Source: Portulaca oleracea
Taxonomy: Eukaryota; Streptophyta; Magnoliopsida; Caryophyllales; Portulacaceae
Direction of reading: 5' to 3'
Length of the DNA: 64,000 nucleotides
Assembly: GCA_029582165.1 (NCBI GenBank)
Contig: CM055868.1
Location: forward strand, 10,739,501 to 10,803,500
Shown: in pieces, positions 35,079 through 47,915 of the stretch
Position numbering within the stretch: the stretch's first letter is position 1
Layout: the number at the start of each line of letters is the position of its first letter
The notes under the pieces: model-generated
What the model saw: only the letters and a program-made list of their open reading frames with translations
Told to the model about the DNA's origin: nothing
Databases searched by the model: none
Program-made: the position numbers and the translations under genes

Positions 35079-36108
35079 GCTCGATGTCCCAACTGTACCA
35101 CAGTAAAGTTTACAACAGAACCAGTAAATACATTTTACCAGCGATTAATATTTCAAAGTTTCAATAAATTTGTGCCTCTGTATATTTTGAAGGGTTAAAA
35201 CGAATAGTCAAGTCACTTACAATAGCATTGTGCATATTTCCTGGTGATGCGGAGATGAAAATATCACTCTCCATGCTTATAAGATAATCCACAGCAGCTA
35301 GCAAAGATGTTTTGCCTTCGACATTTGCACGCTCCTCAGCTGTAGTAAGACCTCATTTGTCCTCTATTCGAGGAAACAGCTTACGAGAGTGATATTCCGC
35401 TTCACCACCATAGACACGAATAACATCAAAACCTCACCCTTCGAAGTTCTTAGGAGGAAATAGAAAGGGAATGAAGCCTAAAGCAAGGGGGCCAAAGATC
35501 TTAGAACTACAACATGCACCAGTTCTGAACAAACCTTGTGAGAAGCAAGATAAAGGCGGGTGTTATTAGAGAATCCTAAAGCCGCTAGCAATAATCCAAT
35601 CTCTTCAGGAGTTAATGGGCAGCGCCCTTGATTTCTCAATTCTTCATCAGTGAACTGTGTTTTCATAACTCTTCCTTGCCAGATGATTTGACGGTATTTT
35701 GCAAGAGCCAATTTTTCTGCTCTTCCTCCTCCAAAGTCACAGGCTGAGTGTGCAGCCATATCCTGTACAATCACACTAGTTTCAGGACCAAAAAATAATA
35801 AAAAAATAGTGAACAGACTGTTCCCAAAATAAAGTTTGAGTTCATCAAACCGATCAATCCGAACCTTTACAGTAAACCCAAAAGTCTCATAAAAGCCAAT
35901 AGCAAATTTGGTAAATTTATGCATAATACATGAACTATATTAACATCATGTTATCCAATTGGCTCTACATGCAAATTTGTAGTGGAGATTTGAATACGCC
36001 AGAAGATCTCTGAATTTAGAACAGAACTCGCAGTTCTGTCACGCTTCTGAAATTTTCAATAAAGCACTGAAGCTTGCGAAACGTGCTCGACTTCTAGAAG
36101 GACCTCCA
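35075..36108 (-). pseudogene. Inverted duplicate of O-fucosyltransferase exons 8, 9 and the start of exon 10
   Basis: It is the reverse complement of about 56290-57325, including introns, at roughly 97% identity by eye. Exon 8 (about 35534-35761) is still open. Exon 9 is broken: a CGA codon has become TGA near 35353, two small indels shift the frame near 35385, and the acceptor AG is lost. It lacks the promoter, exons 1-7 and most of exon 10, so it is a non-functional fragment. Its exon orientation is leftward, followed by the inverted viral promoter piece. Confidence 0.92.
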
Positions 36109-36227
36109 TTTCAGTTGAACAAGGACTAGAAATGCAAATATAGAAAAATGAAGCACTGAGAAGTTAAAAAGCATCAACTTGATTTGCCCGATTACTTAGA
36201 AGTGTTATGTACGTGTTTTAAATACAA
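36109..36227. other. Filler between the inverted host fragment and the viral left end
   Basis: About 119 bp matching nothing else I can find in the window. It could be host DNA from elsewhere, filler made during repair, or the diverged viral leader of the next ORF. Confidence 0.4.
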
Positions 36228-36572
36228 ATGAGTAATCCACCTATTCTACCTGAATTAAAATTGATATCTCTAGAAAATATAAGAATTATTGTAGAATCAA
36301 ATAAAAAATTGTCTGACGAGATGATTAAAGAATTACAGAAAATTCATATTAGACAAATTGATAAATTAAAAGAAAATAATTCATTAAATTTTCAGTTAAT
36401 TTATTTTCATGAAGATCAATTAGATTTACTCATATATGAAGAAGAAAGAAGAGCTTATATAAAAACTGAAGAAAATGATAGAAGACGAGAACAATTTAAA
36501 AATTCTGAATATATATATGATGATAATGATTTAGATCAATTTGATACTGAATTTTGGTTTAACGACGAATAG
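36228..36572 (+). CDS. Endogenous pararetrovirus small ORF, 114 aa, unknown function
   Basis: An intact frame, rich in Glu, Lys, Ile and Asn, with an acidic tail. A predicted helical stretch covers residues 20-60. It precedes the coiled-coil ORF by 19 nt. Position and size suggest a virion-associated or ORF-2-like protein, but I recognise no family signature. Confidence 0.6.
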   Translation: MSNPPILPELKLISLENIRIIVESNKKLSDEMIKELQKIHIRQIDKLKENNSLNFQLIYFHEDQLDLLIYEEERRAYIKTEENDRRREQFKNSEYIYDDNDLDQFDTEFWFNDE

Positions 36573-36591
36573 TAAGGTATAACTAGAAAAA

Positions 36592-36969
36592 ATGAGTTTT
36601 CCCAAAATAGAAGCAGAATTAGAAATCATTAAACATGAAATGAAAGAATTAAGATCTATAAGACAAGAAATGCAAGAAATTACAAACTGTTTTAAATTGT
36701 TTTTAACAGAAATGAATTTAATGTCAAAATCAATAGAGCGATCTTTAAAACCAAAACAAAGAAGAATATTTAATCCTATAGAAGTTAAAATGTCTGAAAA
36801 AGTATCTGTTGGAACTGATGATGATATATTCCTTAAAAAATTTCAAGATGAAATTATAGAACAGATTAAACAACAACAAAGGTTAGAAGATCAAATAAAT
36901 AAAGAAGAAGAAGAAAGACGAACTAAGGAAGAAGAAATTACAAGGCAATCTGAGTTTAGTGATCCATAA
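36592..36969 (+). CDS. Endogenous pararetrovirus coiled-coil protein, 125 aa
   Basis: An intact frame with heptad-like helices at residues 5-45 (EAELEIIKHEMKELR) and a strongly charged Glu/Lys C-terminal helix. Virion-associated proteins of caulimovirids are short coiled-coil proteins, so this is a reasonable guess. The next ORF starts 12 nt downstream, in keeping with a compact polycistronic layout. Confidence 0.6.
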   Translation: MSFPKIEAELEIIKHEMKELRSIRQEMQEITNCFKLFLTEMNLMSKSIERSLKPKQRRIFNPIEVKMSEKVSVGTDDDIFLKKFQDEIIEQIKQQQRLEDQINKEEEERRTKEEEITRQSEFSDP

Positions 36970-36980
36970 GAAAATAATTA

Positions 36981-38433
36981 ATGGGTGAATACAATAAATC
37001 TATCGAAGAATTATTACAAGGATTTGAAGATTTACAAATTAATGAATTAACAAGACAGGTAAATATGAATTCTGGCGGACCAACTGGAAGTATGGGATCT
37101 TCAACACCTGCTGCTTCAAACTTTGAAAGAGGTGAATCGTCTAATCCCAATAGAAAAGAAAATACCTACGAAGCATCAAAAAGTTGAGATTTTAATTCTT
37201 CAAAGAAAAGAAAAAATTATAAAACTAAAGTTAATGAAGAATTTAAATTACGAAACCCTAGAGAACAAGAACCTATACCCAATTATGGATATTTTTTGAA
37301 TATAGACTGTGTTACAGATAAAAGAGAAGCCTTAAATCTATGGAAAGGAGCTATATTAAACTCTTTATTAATAACTCCAGCTTATGCAGATGATGATAGA
37401 GATGTAAATACAATTTATAAACTAATAATTCACTCTTTTCAAGGAATAGTTTATGATTGGTGGAATGGAACTTCAACTGATATAAAAAATGTTATAAAAA
37501 CAAACGTAATAAACAACCTAATAAATCACGGTTTAGAAGAAGGAATTCATACTATGTTAAGAGTCTTAGTCTGGCAATTTACTGGACAAGACTTATCTGA
37601 AAACGAAGAATATAGTCAAGAAACTAAAAAAGAAGCATTATGGAAATTATTAAACCTAAGAATTTGTAATTTATGCAACTTTCAAAATTTCTTCTGTGAA
37701 TTTAATAAATACTATTATAAAATCTATGATTCAAGATCAAACCAAGATTATTATATTCAACTTTTGTTAAACAAATTTCCTTATCCTTGGAATGATTATT
37801 TTTCAGAAAAATTTGAAGAAACTTTAAAAACCTCTTCTGGATATATAAGATCGGTAACAGCCGTTCAAACCATAGTACCCAGAGAGATAAATCGTATGTG
37901 TTTACAAGAAAATAGAAGAAAACAAGTAAAACAAGTAACATTATGTTGTGAAGAAATAAAAGAACCTAGACAATATGGGTGTGAAAATTATCCAAAATTC
38001 AAACCAAAAGAAAAGAAAAATTTTAAAAGAAATAAAAATAAATCATTTAATAATTTTTCCAAAAAGAAAAGTAGAAAAATAAAAGATTCAAAGAACAACT
38101 CACAGAAAAATAGTAAGCATATTAGATATGAAAATTTTTCACAAAATAAGGTAAAACCTACCTGAAAATAGATATTATAAAAGAAATAAAAAACCCACTT
38201 CCTGTCAATGTTGGAATTGTGGAGAAATAGGACATAAGTCTATAGATTGTAATAAGAGAAAAGCTAACATAGTTAAATTATTCAATGAAGAATTTGAAGA
38301 AATTAAAGATGAACTCTACCTAATTCAGATTGAAGAAGGTGAAGAACTTACTAGTTGCTATGAATCAATAGAAGAAGAGATTAATACTTCTAGTGAAATT
38401 GAAGATAGTACAGAGTCTGAGGATGAGTACTGA
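36981..38433 (+). pseudogene. Endogenous pararetrovirus coat protein with CCHC finger
   Basis: Residues from about 37240 onward carry the coat-protein core (GIVYDWWNGTS near 37444). A Lys-rich basic region follows, then a zinc knuckle CWNCGEIGHKSIDC at about 38209-38250, and an acidic tail. It is broken by an in-frame TGA at 37185-37187 and by a stop and frame change near 38163. Its stop (38431-38433) overlaps the ATG of the next ORF (38423) by 11 nt. Confidence 0.85.
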
Positions 38434-39478
38434 AGAAAATATTATTCATCAAGAAGAACAGGAAAATAATGAAAATTATACTGGGCTAATTACCTTTAAT
38501 CAACATTTATATGAAAAAATTATAACTAAAGAATTATCTTTAAGAGATCCTAGAACACTTATGAAAAAGATGGATGATTTTCTTCATAGAAAGATAGTTC
38601 GCCATTATAAATTATATACAACCGAACAACCTGTATATGTTCAACACTTACAAGGAAATATAAGACTACGATTGATGAACCAAAATATAATCGAAAATTT
38701 TTTAAGTGAAATACCATCGAAAGATAGGGACTTAATCAAATATGTACATTTACATGGAATTCAAATAGCTGTAAATGCATGTTTTAAAGAAGGCATTAAT
38801 TCACCTATAATATTATCTCTTCATGATCAACGATTTCATAACATTCAAAACAGTCATTTAGGAAACTTTACAAGGAAATTTAGTTTACAAAAAACTTATT
38901 TTCGAATGTTATCCTAATTATTCTGTTACTCTTCGTACACTAGTAGAATTTAACACTAAATGCGTCTGTAAATGGCGTCTGGAAAGGGGTTAAACAGAAG
39001 CCAAAATGGTTTTGGCGTCTGATTAAAACGGACGCCAAAACCTAGTACGCCTTTTTTAAAAAAAGCGTCTGTAAATGGCGTCTGTTTCAATCAGACGCCA
39101 AAATTGTTGCAGACTGCGAGGGTTGTGTCAGACCAAGATCGGCGTCTGTCTGGCATGAAACAGACGCTATTTTTTATGCAAAAACGGCGTCTGTTTCATG
39201 CCAGACAGACGCCAATTTGGGTTACAGAAACAAAAAAAAAATTAAATGATATATATATTTGCATTTGTAATTATAAAATAACGTTAATTCAATAATGAAA
39301 ATAATTAGAATAAATATTATATTTTGAGTGTTCTAATTATAAAATAAAGCGTAAAAATTAAATTTTTGTATTTGTAATTAAATTGTTTAATAAGAATTAT
39401 GGAGACATTAATAATAAAAATAAATACATTTTATATAATAATAAATGATATATATGTGCAAATATTCATGTATGTACA

Positions 39479-39482
<4 letters not shown>

Positions 39483-39519
<37 letters not shown>
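39483..39519. repeat. (TA)n microsatellite in CACTA
   Basis: A pure TA run. Similar runs lie at about 40416-40450 and 45481-45520, with a (TTA)n run at about 40122-40200. All lie in non-coding parts of the CACTA element. Confidence 0.9.
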
Positions 39520-39521
<2 letters not shown>

Positions 39522-40413
39522 TTTATAGAAATAACAACAATAAAATGATAATGAATATATATTTTAACAAATAAAAAAAATATAATACAACTTTATTAAT
39601 GATATTTTTTACTAAATTAAATGATACAAACAAAATAAAAACCTAAGTTACAATTAATATATGACTTCAATATTTTTCAATATTGATTTTTCAATCTTCA
39701 ATCTTGTATCTTCAATCTTCAATCTTGTAATCTTAAATCTTCAATCTCCAATGTTCATCAATCTTGGATGGATTTGAGGTGTTGTGAAGGTTTAGGGGAA
39801 ATGAGAGAATTGATGAGAGAAGATGAGAGAAATGAAATGGAGATGGGTGGGAAAAATTCGGAGGGAAGTTTGAGGGCTTAAGGTTTATATAGGTGCTGGC
39901 AAAATGGCGTCTGTTTTCCCGCCAAACAGGCGCCATTTTCAATTTCAATAATTTGGGCGTTTGTTTGGCGGGAAAACAGACGCCAAAATTGGAGAATTTT
40001 TTGAAAATTTCTCGCTTCTGGCTGGGCGCGCGCAATAATTTGGGCGTCTGTTTGGCGGGAAAACAGACGCCTAAATTGGGTAAATTTTCAAAAATTTTCC
40101 CCTGCTGGCTGGCGCGCGCTATTATAATAATAATAATAATTATTATTATTATTATTATTATTATTGATATTATAATTGATATTATTATTATTATTGATAC
40201 TATTACTGTTATATATTCTTAATTTTAGTTATAACTAATTATGATGTATATATGTGTATATTTTTTAGGTATAGTTAATTATTAATTATTATTGTTGTTA
40301 GTTATATTGTAATTTTTTCTAGGTAGATAATTTAATTTATATATATATATATATGTTTCACTCTCGATTATGTTGTTAATTATAATTATTCTCATGTGTA
40401 CGTACGTGTTATT

Positions 40414-40455
<42 letters not shown>

Positions 40456-40630
40456 TAAGTTAATTAATTTGTACGTACGTATGTGCGCAATCCTAATGAA
40501 AAATATATCGATGTTTGGATTAAATATGTACTAGCTAATAAGTATGAATGTAATTAAGAAAGAGTTTAAATATTTTGTTCGTCTATACAATGTAAAATAT
40601 AAACACAATTAAAATGATCGATTAATGTCG

Positions 40631-43600
40631 TCACACGGCGGCGGCATCGTCATCATCACTTTCGCTCTCCTCCTCATCGTCGTCATTATCACCCTGATTC
40701 TGGCGTTGTGTCAATTCTTCGAGGCTATGGAATAGGTATTGGCCTCCTGGGATACAACAACAATTTGGAAATTAAAGGTATGAAATACAATCAAAATGAA
40801 TTAAGTAATTATTGGAACGTGTAATTAGTAATTTAATTTTGTGTTTATGGAAAAAAATATGCTTACCTGGGTAAGCATATAACGAGTCCTCGGGAGGAAC
40901 GGTGGGCTGAGGTTGTGGGGTTTGAGAGACGGGGGTCCGACGAGAAGTACTGCGGCGGCGGGGCGGCGGTGGAGGAGGCTGTCCAGTGTATGGCACTTGA
41001 CTTCCAGAGGAAGATCCAGCGAGGAAAGGGGCTTGCCAGCTCTGACTTGTTTGCTGCTGCATCATTCTTTGCATTTGCAACATTTGTTGCATTACTTGTT
41101 GCCTCACCTTCTCTTCCAAGGCTGCGTCAGATCGGCCCCGTTGTTCCTCTAATTCTCTCTGGAATTGTTCCTGCAGCATGCGCTTATCTTGTTCGCGCTG
41201 TTGCCTCTCTTCCTCGAGTTGACGCTGAAGCTCTCTGTTCAGCTCCGTAATAGAGGCTCGGACGTCGACGTTATCGGTGTTATTACGACGTCGTGGACGT
41301 CTCCTCGATGAGATGTGGGGGAACTGCGTCTTCATAGCTTCCCCCACAACCCCCATGCCCACGACGTGTCCCCGACTTTGCAGTTGTTGTCCAACCAGAA
41401 CTCGTCTCCAGACATAATGGGAGTTTCTGGTTGACCGTCCTCCCGTTGCTTTGCCTCCATCTCTCTTCTGTACGATTCATAATCACTATGCATCGTCTCC
41501 TGGTCGATACAAAGAAAGAGTAGTTGGAATAAGTGAATTAAAGTTAATGTTCATACGTATTCCAACATACAAAGAAAGAGTAGTCGTACCGGGGTATTGT
41601 CAAACCAATCACATCTAAACAGTATGCTTTTCTTGTTGACAGGCCCAACATATTCCAGTGCAATGACTTCTTGGAGAACACCATAGAAGTCATCGACAAA
41701 TCCACCGCCACCAGTGCCTTTGACACACACCCCCGCACTATACGAAGCCACTGAGTTACTCCTTGCTTGTGTGTGAAATAAGAACCCGTTGATTCGGTAA
41801 GCACTCCAGGTAGTCACTTTAGGGGAAGGCATTCGGGCTAACTGATAAAGGTGTTCATGACACTCATCTTCGTAAAACCGAAACGCTTCCCAATTTTCCT
41901 ACATTTGGAGAACCGCATAAGAAGTTGAATGGTTTAAGTTTTGGCTACATATGGTCAAAATTGAAATTATGTAAATGATTGTTTTACTCACAGATAGCTG
42001 ATAAAACCATTGAGCGAACTCTGCTTCGATCATCTGATCCAATTGAGTGTCCGTGGTGTTCGGAAATGAAGTCAACTTGTAATTCTTAAACAAGCTGCGA
42101 GGGAAGCAAGCTCATTAATTACACTTATAATACATATAAATTTAATGAAGTCGGTAGTGAGCATTATTGCTTACTCTAAGTAGTGGTTGACTTCTTTGCA
42201 GTTCAGTAGAACATGAAGGTGTGCTGCTTTATACTCTTGATCACTGAGCCACCTCGTGTTTACACCTCCCACAAGGCTCCCACTGTCCTTAAAAATCGAC
42301 AATAACATAGGCTCATCCCCATCGTCCTCGTTACGCATACTTGTTGATGTAGAAGACGATACATTATCCGTCCCAAAGTATGTAGATGCGAATTGGGAAA
42401 TCTCAAACATGAGGTACGCTTGGGCCATAGATCCTTCAGGGTGTGCCTTGTTCTTTATTTTCTTCTTCAACCACCCGAAATACCTCTCAAAGGGATACAT
42501 CCAACGATATTGAACAGGACCACCAAAGAATGCCTCCTGGACCAGATGAATGGGCAAGTGTTCCATTACGTTGAAGAAGCCGGGTGGAAATATGGTCTCC
42601 AGCTTGCATATAATTATGGGAATTTCTTTTTCAAGCCGGACTAAGTCACTGTGCTTCAATGTTGTGGAGCACAGGCTCTTGAACCATTGACTCAACTGAA
42701 CGAGTGGCTCCAACACATCATCGGGAAGTGCCCGGAACGCAACAGGTAACAATGTCTGCATGAACACATGACAGTCATGGCTTTTAAAGTTTTGAAACCT
42801 TTTACCTAATGCATCAACACGGTTTGGTTCAAGCATAAGCATCCGCAAACGCATTCGTGCCCGATTCAAACGTCTGTTCGCTTATCATCAGGAAGAGCAT
42901 ATTTGGCTCTGGGCTGTAGGGGTTTACCGTTAGGACCGGGCAATAGATGGAGCTCCGGCCTATCACATATGTCCGCCACGTCCCTCCTTGCATTTCCATC
43001 ATCCTTCGTTTTGCCGTCCACCCCCATCACCGTGTTAACGATGTTGTCCACAAAGTTCTTCTCAATGTGCATCACATCTAAGTTGTGTGGAACCATGTGA
43101 TCCTTCCAATAAGGCAACTCCCAAAATATACTTTGTTTTTTCCAATTATGAGCATTCTCTCTGAATCCCGGGACAACAAAGTCGCCATTGGTAGTCACCT
43201 TGGGGAAGTGCTTCACCTCCTCGTAGATTTCATAACCGTTTTTCCTACACGGTGGGACAGTTCTATCTGGGCAAGTGTGTCCCTTTCGAAATGCCTTTCG
43301 ATTTCTTCTCAAAGCATGCCCCTTTGCAAGAAACTGTCGGTGACAGTCAAACCACGAGGCTTTCCTCCCATGCTTCAGACGAATTGCTTTCAAACCATCC
43401 ATGCAAACAGGACACGACATAGCACCATGCGTGCTCCACCCAGAAAGCATGCCAAGGGCCGGAAAATCATTCACCGTCCACATCAAAGATGCCCTCATGT
43501 TAAAATTCTGTCTTTTGGAGATGTCATATGTTTCAACACCAACCCATAAGCGTTGCAGCTCGTCCACCAAGGGTTGGAGGAAGACATCAATTTTATTTCC

Positions 43601-44769
43601 GGGGTTCTTCGGACCTGGAATAATACACGTAAGAAACATGTACGGTGTTGTCATGCACAATTCAGGTGGCAAGTTGTAAGGAGTAACTACAACCGGCCAT
43701 ATCGAATAAGACCTCCCTGTCATGTTGAACGGGCTAAACCCATCCGCACACAGGCCCAACCTTACATTTCGCGTTTCCCCCGTGAACTCTGGATGCACGA
43801 TGTCGAACATTTTCCAAGAGGCGCCGTCCGACGGATAGCAAAGTACACCTTCCTCGCGCTTGTTCTCCGCGTGCCATCTCACATGCCCGGCCGTATTCTT
43901 CGAGGCATACAGACGCTGCAATCTAGGCGTCAAGGGAAAGTAAAACATTTTCTTGTACGGGACGCCTTTCTTTGTCGTGGTTGACGATTTCTGTGGCTTA
44001 TACCTAGGATGGCCACAAAATTTACATTCAGTGAGATGTGCATCGTCCTTATAGTATATCATGCATCCAGTAGGGCAACAATCAATTGTTTCATAGCCCA
44101 TCCCCAACTTCTTAACCTTCTTTTTCAACTCATCGTAGTTTCTAGGCACTAGGTTCGGCTGGGGACAGCTCTCGCTCATCAGTTCCATGATATCGTTCAT
44201 TGCCTGCTCCGACAAATTGTGCTTCGACTTCTGACTTATCAACCTCACGGCAGTGGACAACTCAGTATGGGTCGTACACCCTTCCCACGCAGGTCGCTGA
44301 GCGATTGTAGCATATCATAAAATTGTTGAGCTCCTGCATTAGGCGCCTCATTCGCCATGATGAAATCATTCATCATCTCTTCCGTTCTGTCGATGAACGG
44401 TGGCTGATTCGGTTCCTCGTTTGTCGGAGGACTACCTGCAGACGGTTCCCAATCACCTTCCGCATCGTCACCACTGTCATCCTCATCATCAAAGTCACCC
44501 CATTCTTCACCATGGCTCGTCCAACACCAATATTGTTCTATAAACCCTCGCCTATACAAATGTTCTTTAACTTCTTCAGGACTAAGTCCGCTCTTATTCT
44601 TGCACTTCACACATGGGCACCGATACTTTCCAGTCCTCGGATACTCATACGAATTACTCTTTGCAAATTCATCAAACATAGCTACCCCAGCAGCCCATTC
44701 AGCCCTGATAACCCTCCTACCCGGTTCAAACCTCTCGTACATCCAACGACGATGTGGGGACCCGTCCAT
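40631..44769 (-). pseudogene. CACTA transposase (Tnp2 type) with DUF4218, DUF4216 and C-terminal coiled region
   Basis: Start MDGSPHRRWMYERFEPGRRV at 44769 opens the transposase-associated domain with its zinc-binding CPCVKCKN. Tnp2 follows (about 44230-42870; CPTGCMIYYKDD, LGLCADGFSPF, HNLDVMHIEKN). DUF4218 comes next (42855-42171; KSHDCHVFMQTLLPVAFR, YRWMYPFERYFGWLK), then DUF4216 (about 41830-41550; LFRCDWFDN). A Gln-rich coiled C-terminal exon spliced at 40866/40747 ends at 40631 with an Asp/Glu-rich tail. A frameshift near 44300 and another near 42870 suggest it is inactive, unless these are unrecognised introns. Confidence 0.85.
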
Positions 44770-44997
44770 AATGTACGTGAATCTATTATTCAAACCCACC
44801 ATGAATTTAATTAATAATAAACATCTATCCGTCTCAGTACTTAAAAAAATAATCGAAAATAAATTATTCTGTTTGTATCTAAATTCACAAATATAATCGT
44901 ATACGCTATAACCTAAATCATCCAAACTCAACTTCCTTTTATGACAACAACAAGTAAGCTATGTCACTAGGCAAGAGGATCATGTTATTATCCAAGG

Positions 44998-45440
44998 AGA
45001 GTGTGTTTGTTAACTGTTAATCTATGGTTGAAAAAGACTTTCATGAGTCGTACCAACTCTCCTTTATTCGTCTGGTTCCCAAAAAGCAGCGCAATTTTTC
45101 TAAGTGAACTTGCACGAGGGCTATCTGATGCTGGGAGTAAGAAACATCTCAGTTCGATACAATGGAGTGTTTATCGCGCGACGAGGGTTAGCAAGACAAG
45201 GTGGGGTTGAAGAGAAGCTCATAGTAAAGGTCTAATAGAAATGCATGGTGTTGGATTTCTATATATTGGAAACACTCCATTGTATCGAATCTGAGATGTT
45301 TCTTACTCCCAGAGCATGTATAGCCTCGTGCAAGTTCACTTAGGAAAAATTGCGCCGCTGGGAACTGCAGAATAAAGAAGAGTCAACACGCCTCATGCAA
45401 GTCCTTTCACCATAGATTATCATATCACGAACACACACTC
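44998..45440. repeat. Foldback element inside the CACTA transposon
   Basis: Two arms of about 190-200 bp are reverse complements. The left arm begins AGTGTGTTTGTTAACTGTTA and the right arm ends AACACACACT. Long well-matched blocks include GTAAGAAACATCTCAG and its complement. The loop is about 70 bp. It sits just upstream of the transposase start. CCAAACTCAACYTC words flank it at 44922, 45458 and 45789. Confidence 0.8.
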
Positions 45441-45478
45441 GTTGGACACTAACAGATCCAAACTCAACCTCTTTTTAT

Positions 45479-45524
<46 letters not shown>

Positions 45525-47915
45525 CATTAAGATGCTGTAAATATAAATTTCCGCCCTACTTACTACCTAAATTACCATCATAAATAACCTATTCACTAAG
45601 TATGTAGCTACTGGTTGTTGAGTACTTACGTAAGTAAATATGGATGTACGTGACATAATTATTTACATAATTATGTCGCTTGGAGTTATGAGTAATTAAG
45701 TTAGCACTTAGGTTGGATTAGCAGCAAATTTCCGCGCGCAACCAACTTTAAATGCTAACTCACTTACTAATAACAACCAAAATCATCCAAACTCAACCTC
45801 CTTTTATGACAACTAATTCTTGTAAACTACTCGATCGGAATAGTACCGATCGACTTAATCCTCTATACTAACCTAACAATTAACCAATTACCATAACCCT
45901 AAACAAACTATTCATAATTAATTAAGTAAACGTACGTACACTAAACTATTTTTTTTAATAAATAGTTTATAATTATATTTACTACGTACGTATACGTACA
46001 AATTGAATAATAATTTATATATAATAATATTTTTTATATTATTAACTTATTTACTAAACAAATTAAATTATAAATTCAACCAAAATTGAATATTAATAGT
46101 TTATATACAAACTAAATATGTATTCCTAGCTAATTGTATATTGCTAACTAATTAAATAGTTTTATACTCAATCGAAACTCATTATAATTTCCCACAAATT
46201 TATTAAGCTATATAAATTAACATACAAAATTCGTATTACATCTTAATATTTATTATAATGCTCAACTTAAACATATTTTAATTACAAATATTATTTTTTT
46301 GCAAAGTAAATATAATTATTCATATTTATATTTACCACAAAACATAAAAAAACAATTTTTAAATTAACATACATGCAATTAATTAAATTCAACATACAAA
46401 ACATATTTTAAATGCATTATTACATGCAATTAATTAAACTAATATAAAACATACAAACAATATTTAAATTCAATAATTCCACATTACAAACACGATTTTC
46501 ACGCTTAAAATTCACATTCAACATCCAAAATGTATTACAATTCATACAAATTCACTAAAACAACTCAATTTTTCAACTTATATCAACTCAACTAATATCA
46601 AACTCAACAAAAATGAAACAAACATACAAATATTCAAACTACTCGTTTTTTATCATATTTAATCTATTATTTAATCAATTTTCATAATATTAATCATAAT
46701 ATAACAGATCTGAAACAAAAATAACTGATAAAATTACCTGATTTTGGGTTGAATTTGCGCCGTGCACCGAGTTCTTCTCCTTCTCTCTCGCTTCGCTCCT
46801 CCTCTTCGACGGCAAAAATGGCAAACACCCCACCCAGCCCTAATTTTTTCTAATTTAAACAGAATAGGCGTCTCTTTAATGGCCTGGCATACGCATAAAT
46901 TCTGCACAAGACACGACGCTGACAACCACAGTCACGCGTGGTTTTTTTTTATTATAATTTCGCAATTTTGGGCGTCTGTTCCCCAGAAAACAGACGCCGT
47001 TTAAAAACGGCGTCTCTTTACTGGGCAACAGACGCCCAAAATTGCTTTTATCTTTTTTTTAAAATTTTATTTCAATTGTTTAGCGTATGATGTTTAAAGA
47101 GACGCCAATTTTCAGACATTTTTTGGTATGAATTCTACTAGTGGTAGTAAAGATCTTGAAGATACTTTGAATTTACAATTTAAACTCCTTACAGATATAG
47201 GACTTAAGCCAGGAAATGATGCACTAGCATTTTATTATAGAGGTTTATATATACTTTCAAATACAAATTTTCCCATAAAAGATAAAAATCAAAGAGAAAA
47301 AATTAAAATAGATCCTTTATTTTCTACAATAAGCTAAGTAATAACACCTCAAGCACAAGAAGCACGAATACCTGCATTAACAGAATTTAAATTGGTAAAT
47401 GAAGAAGAAACTACAATTAGCCAATTAGCTCCGAGATTATCTTTTACTGAAAAAGGATTAAGAATAGATAGTCGACCAACTACGTCCAGAACTTTTAGTA
47501 TGAATTATTCTCGAAACTTAAATTTAAGATCTCTTAATGCTGATAATAGAACATATAGAGTTAATTTAGAATATTTTGATGGACAAAAATGGATAAAAGA
47601 TAAAGTAATTATAGATACTGGAGCATCACAATGTCATTGTATAGCATTACCAATTTCAGTATACATAGCATCCGAATATAATTGCACCACTTATGATGGC
47701 AAAAGAAATATTTTAACTCAAAAATAAAAAATTATGATGAAAACGCCTAAATCATTTTTATTAGAACAAGATTGTTATGTAGACTCAACAATAAACAATG
47801 AATATTATCATATATTATTAGGAATGACATTTTTAGATAAGTTTACTTCTTACGAAATCAAGCTCACTCATATTACCCTTATAGATGGAGAATCTAGAAT
47901 TATCCTTTTTAGATT

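Larger units (their letters stand above)
38938..47143 (-). mobile_element. CACTA (En/Spm) transposon, 8206 bp, TSD GTA
   Basis: The ends CACTAGTAGAATT and AATTCTACTAGTG are perfect 13-bp inverted repeats, flanked by GTA at 38935-38937 and 47144-47146. Both ends carry many sub-terminal copies of a GGCGTCTGTTT-type word in both orientations (38960-39215, 39900-40090, 46865-47095), the usual transposase-binding array. A Tnp2-type transposase gene on the minus strand fills the middle. Internal repeats include a foldback at about 44998-45440 and several (TA)n runs. Confidence 0.95.

Noticed and set aside
35478..35924. A 148-codon minus-strand frame as an independent gene
   Set aside because: It is exon 8 of the inverted O-fucosyltransferase fragment read into its flanking introns.
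42903..44896. Several plus-strand frames opposite the CACTA transposase
   Set aside because: They are antisense shadows of the Tnp2 coding sequence with no domains of their own.
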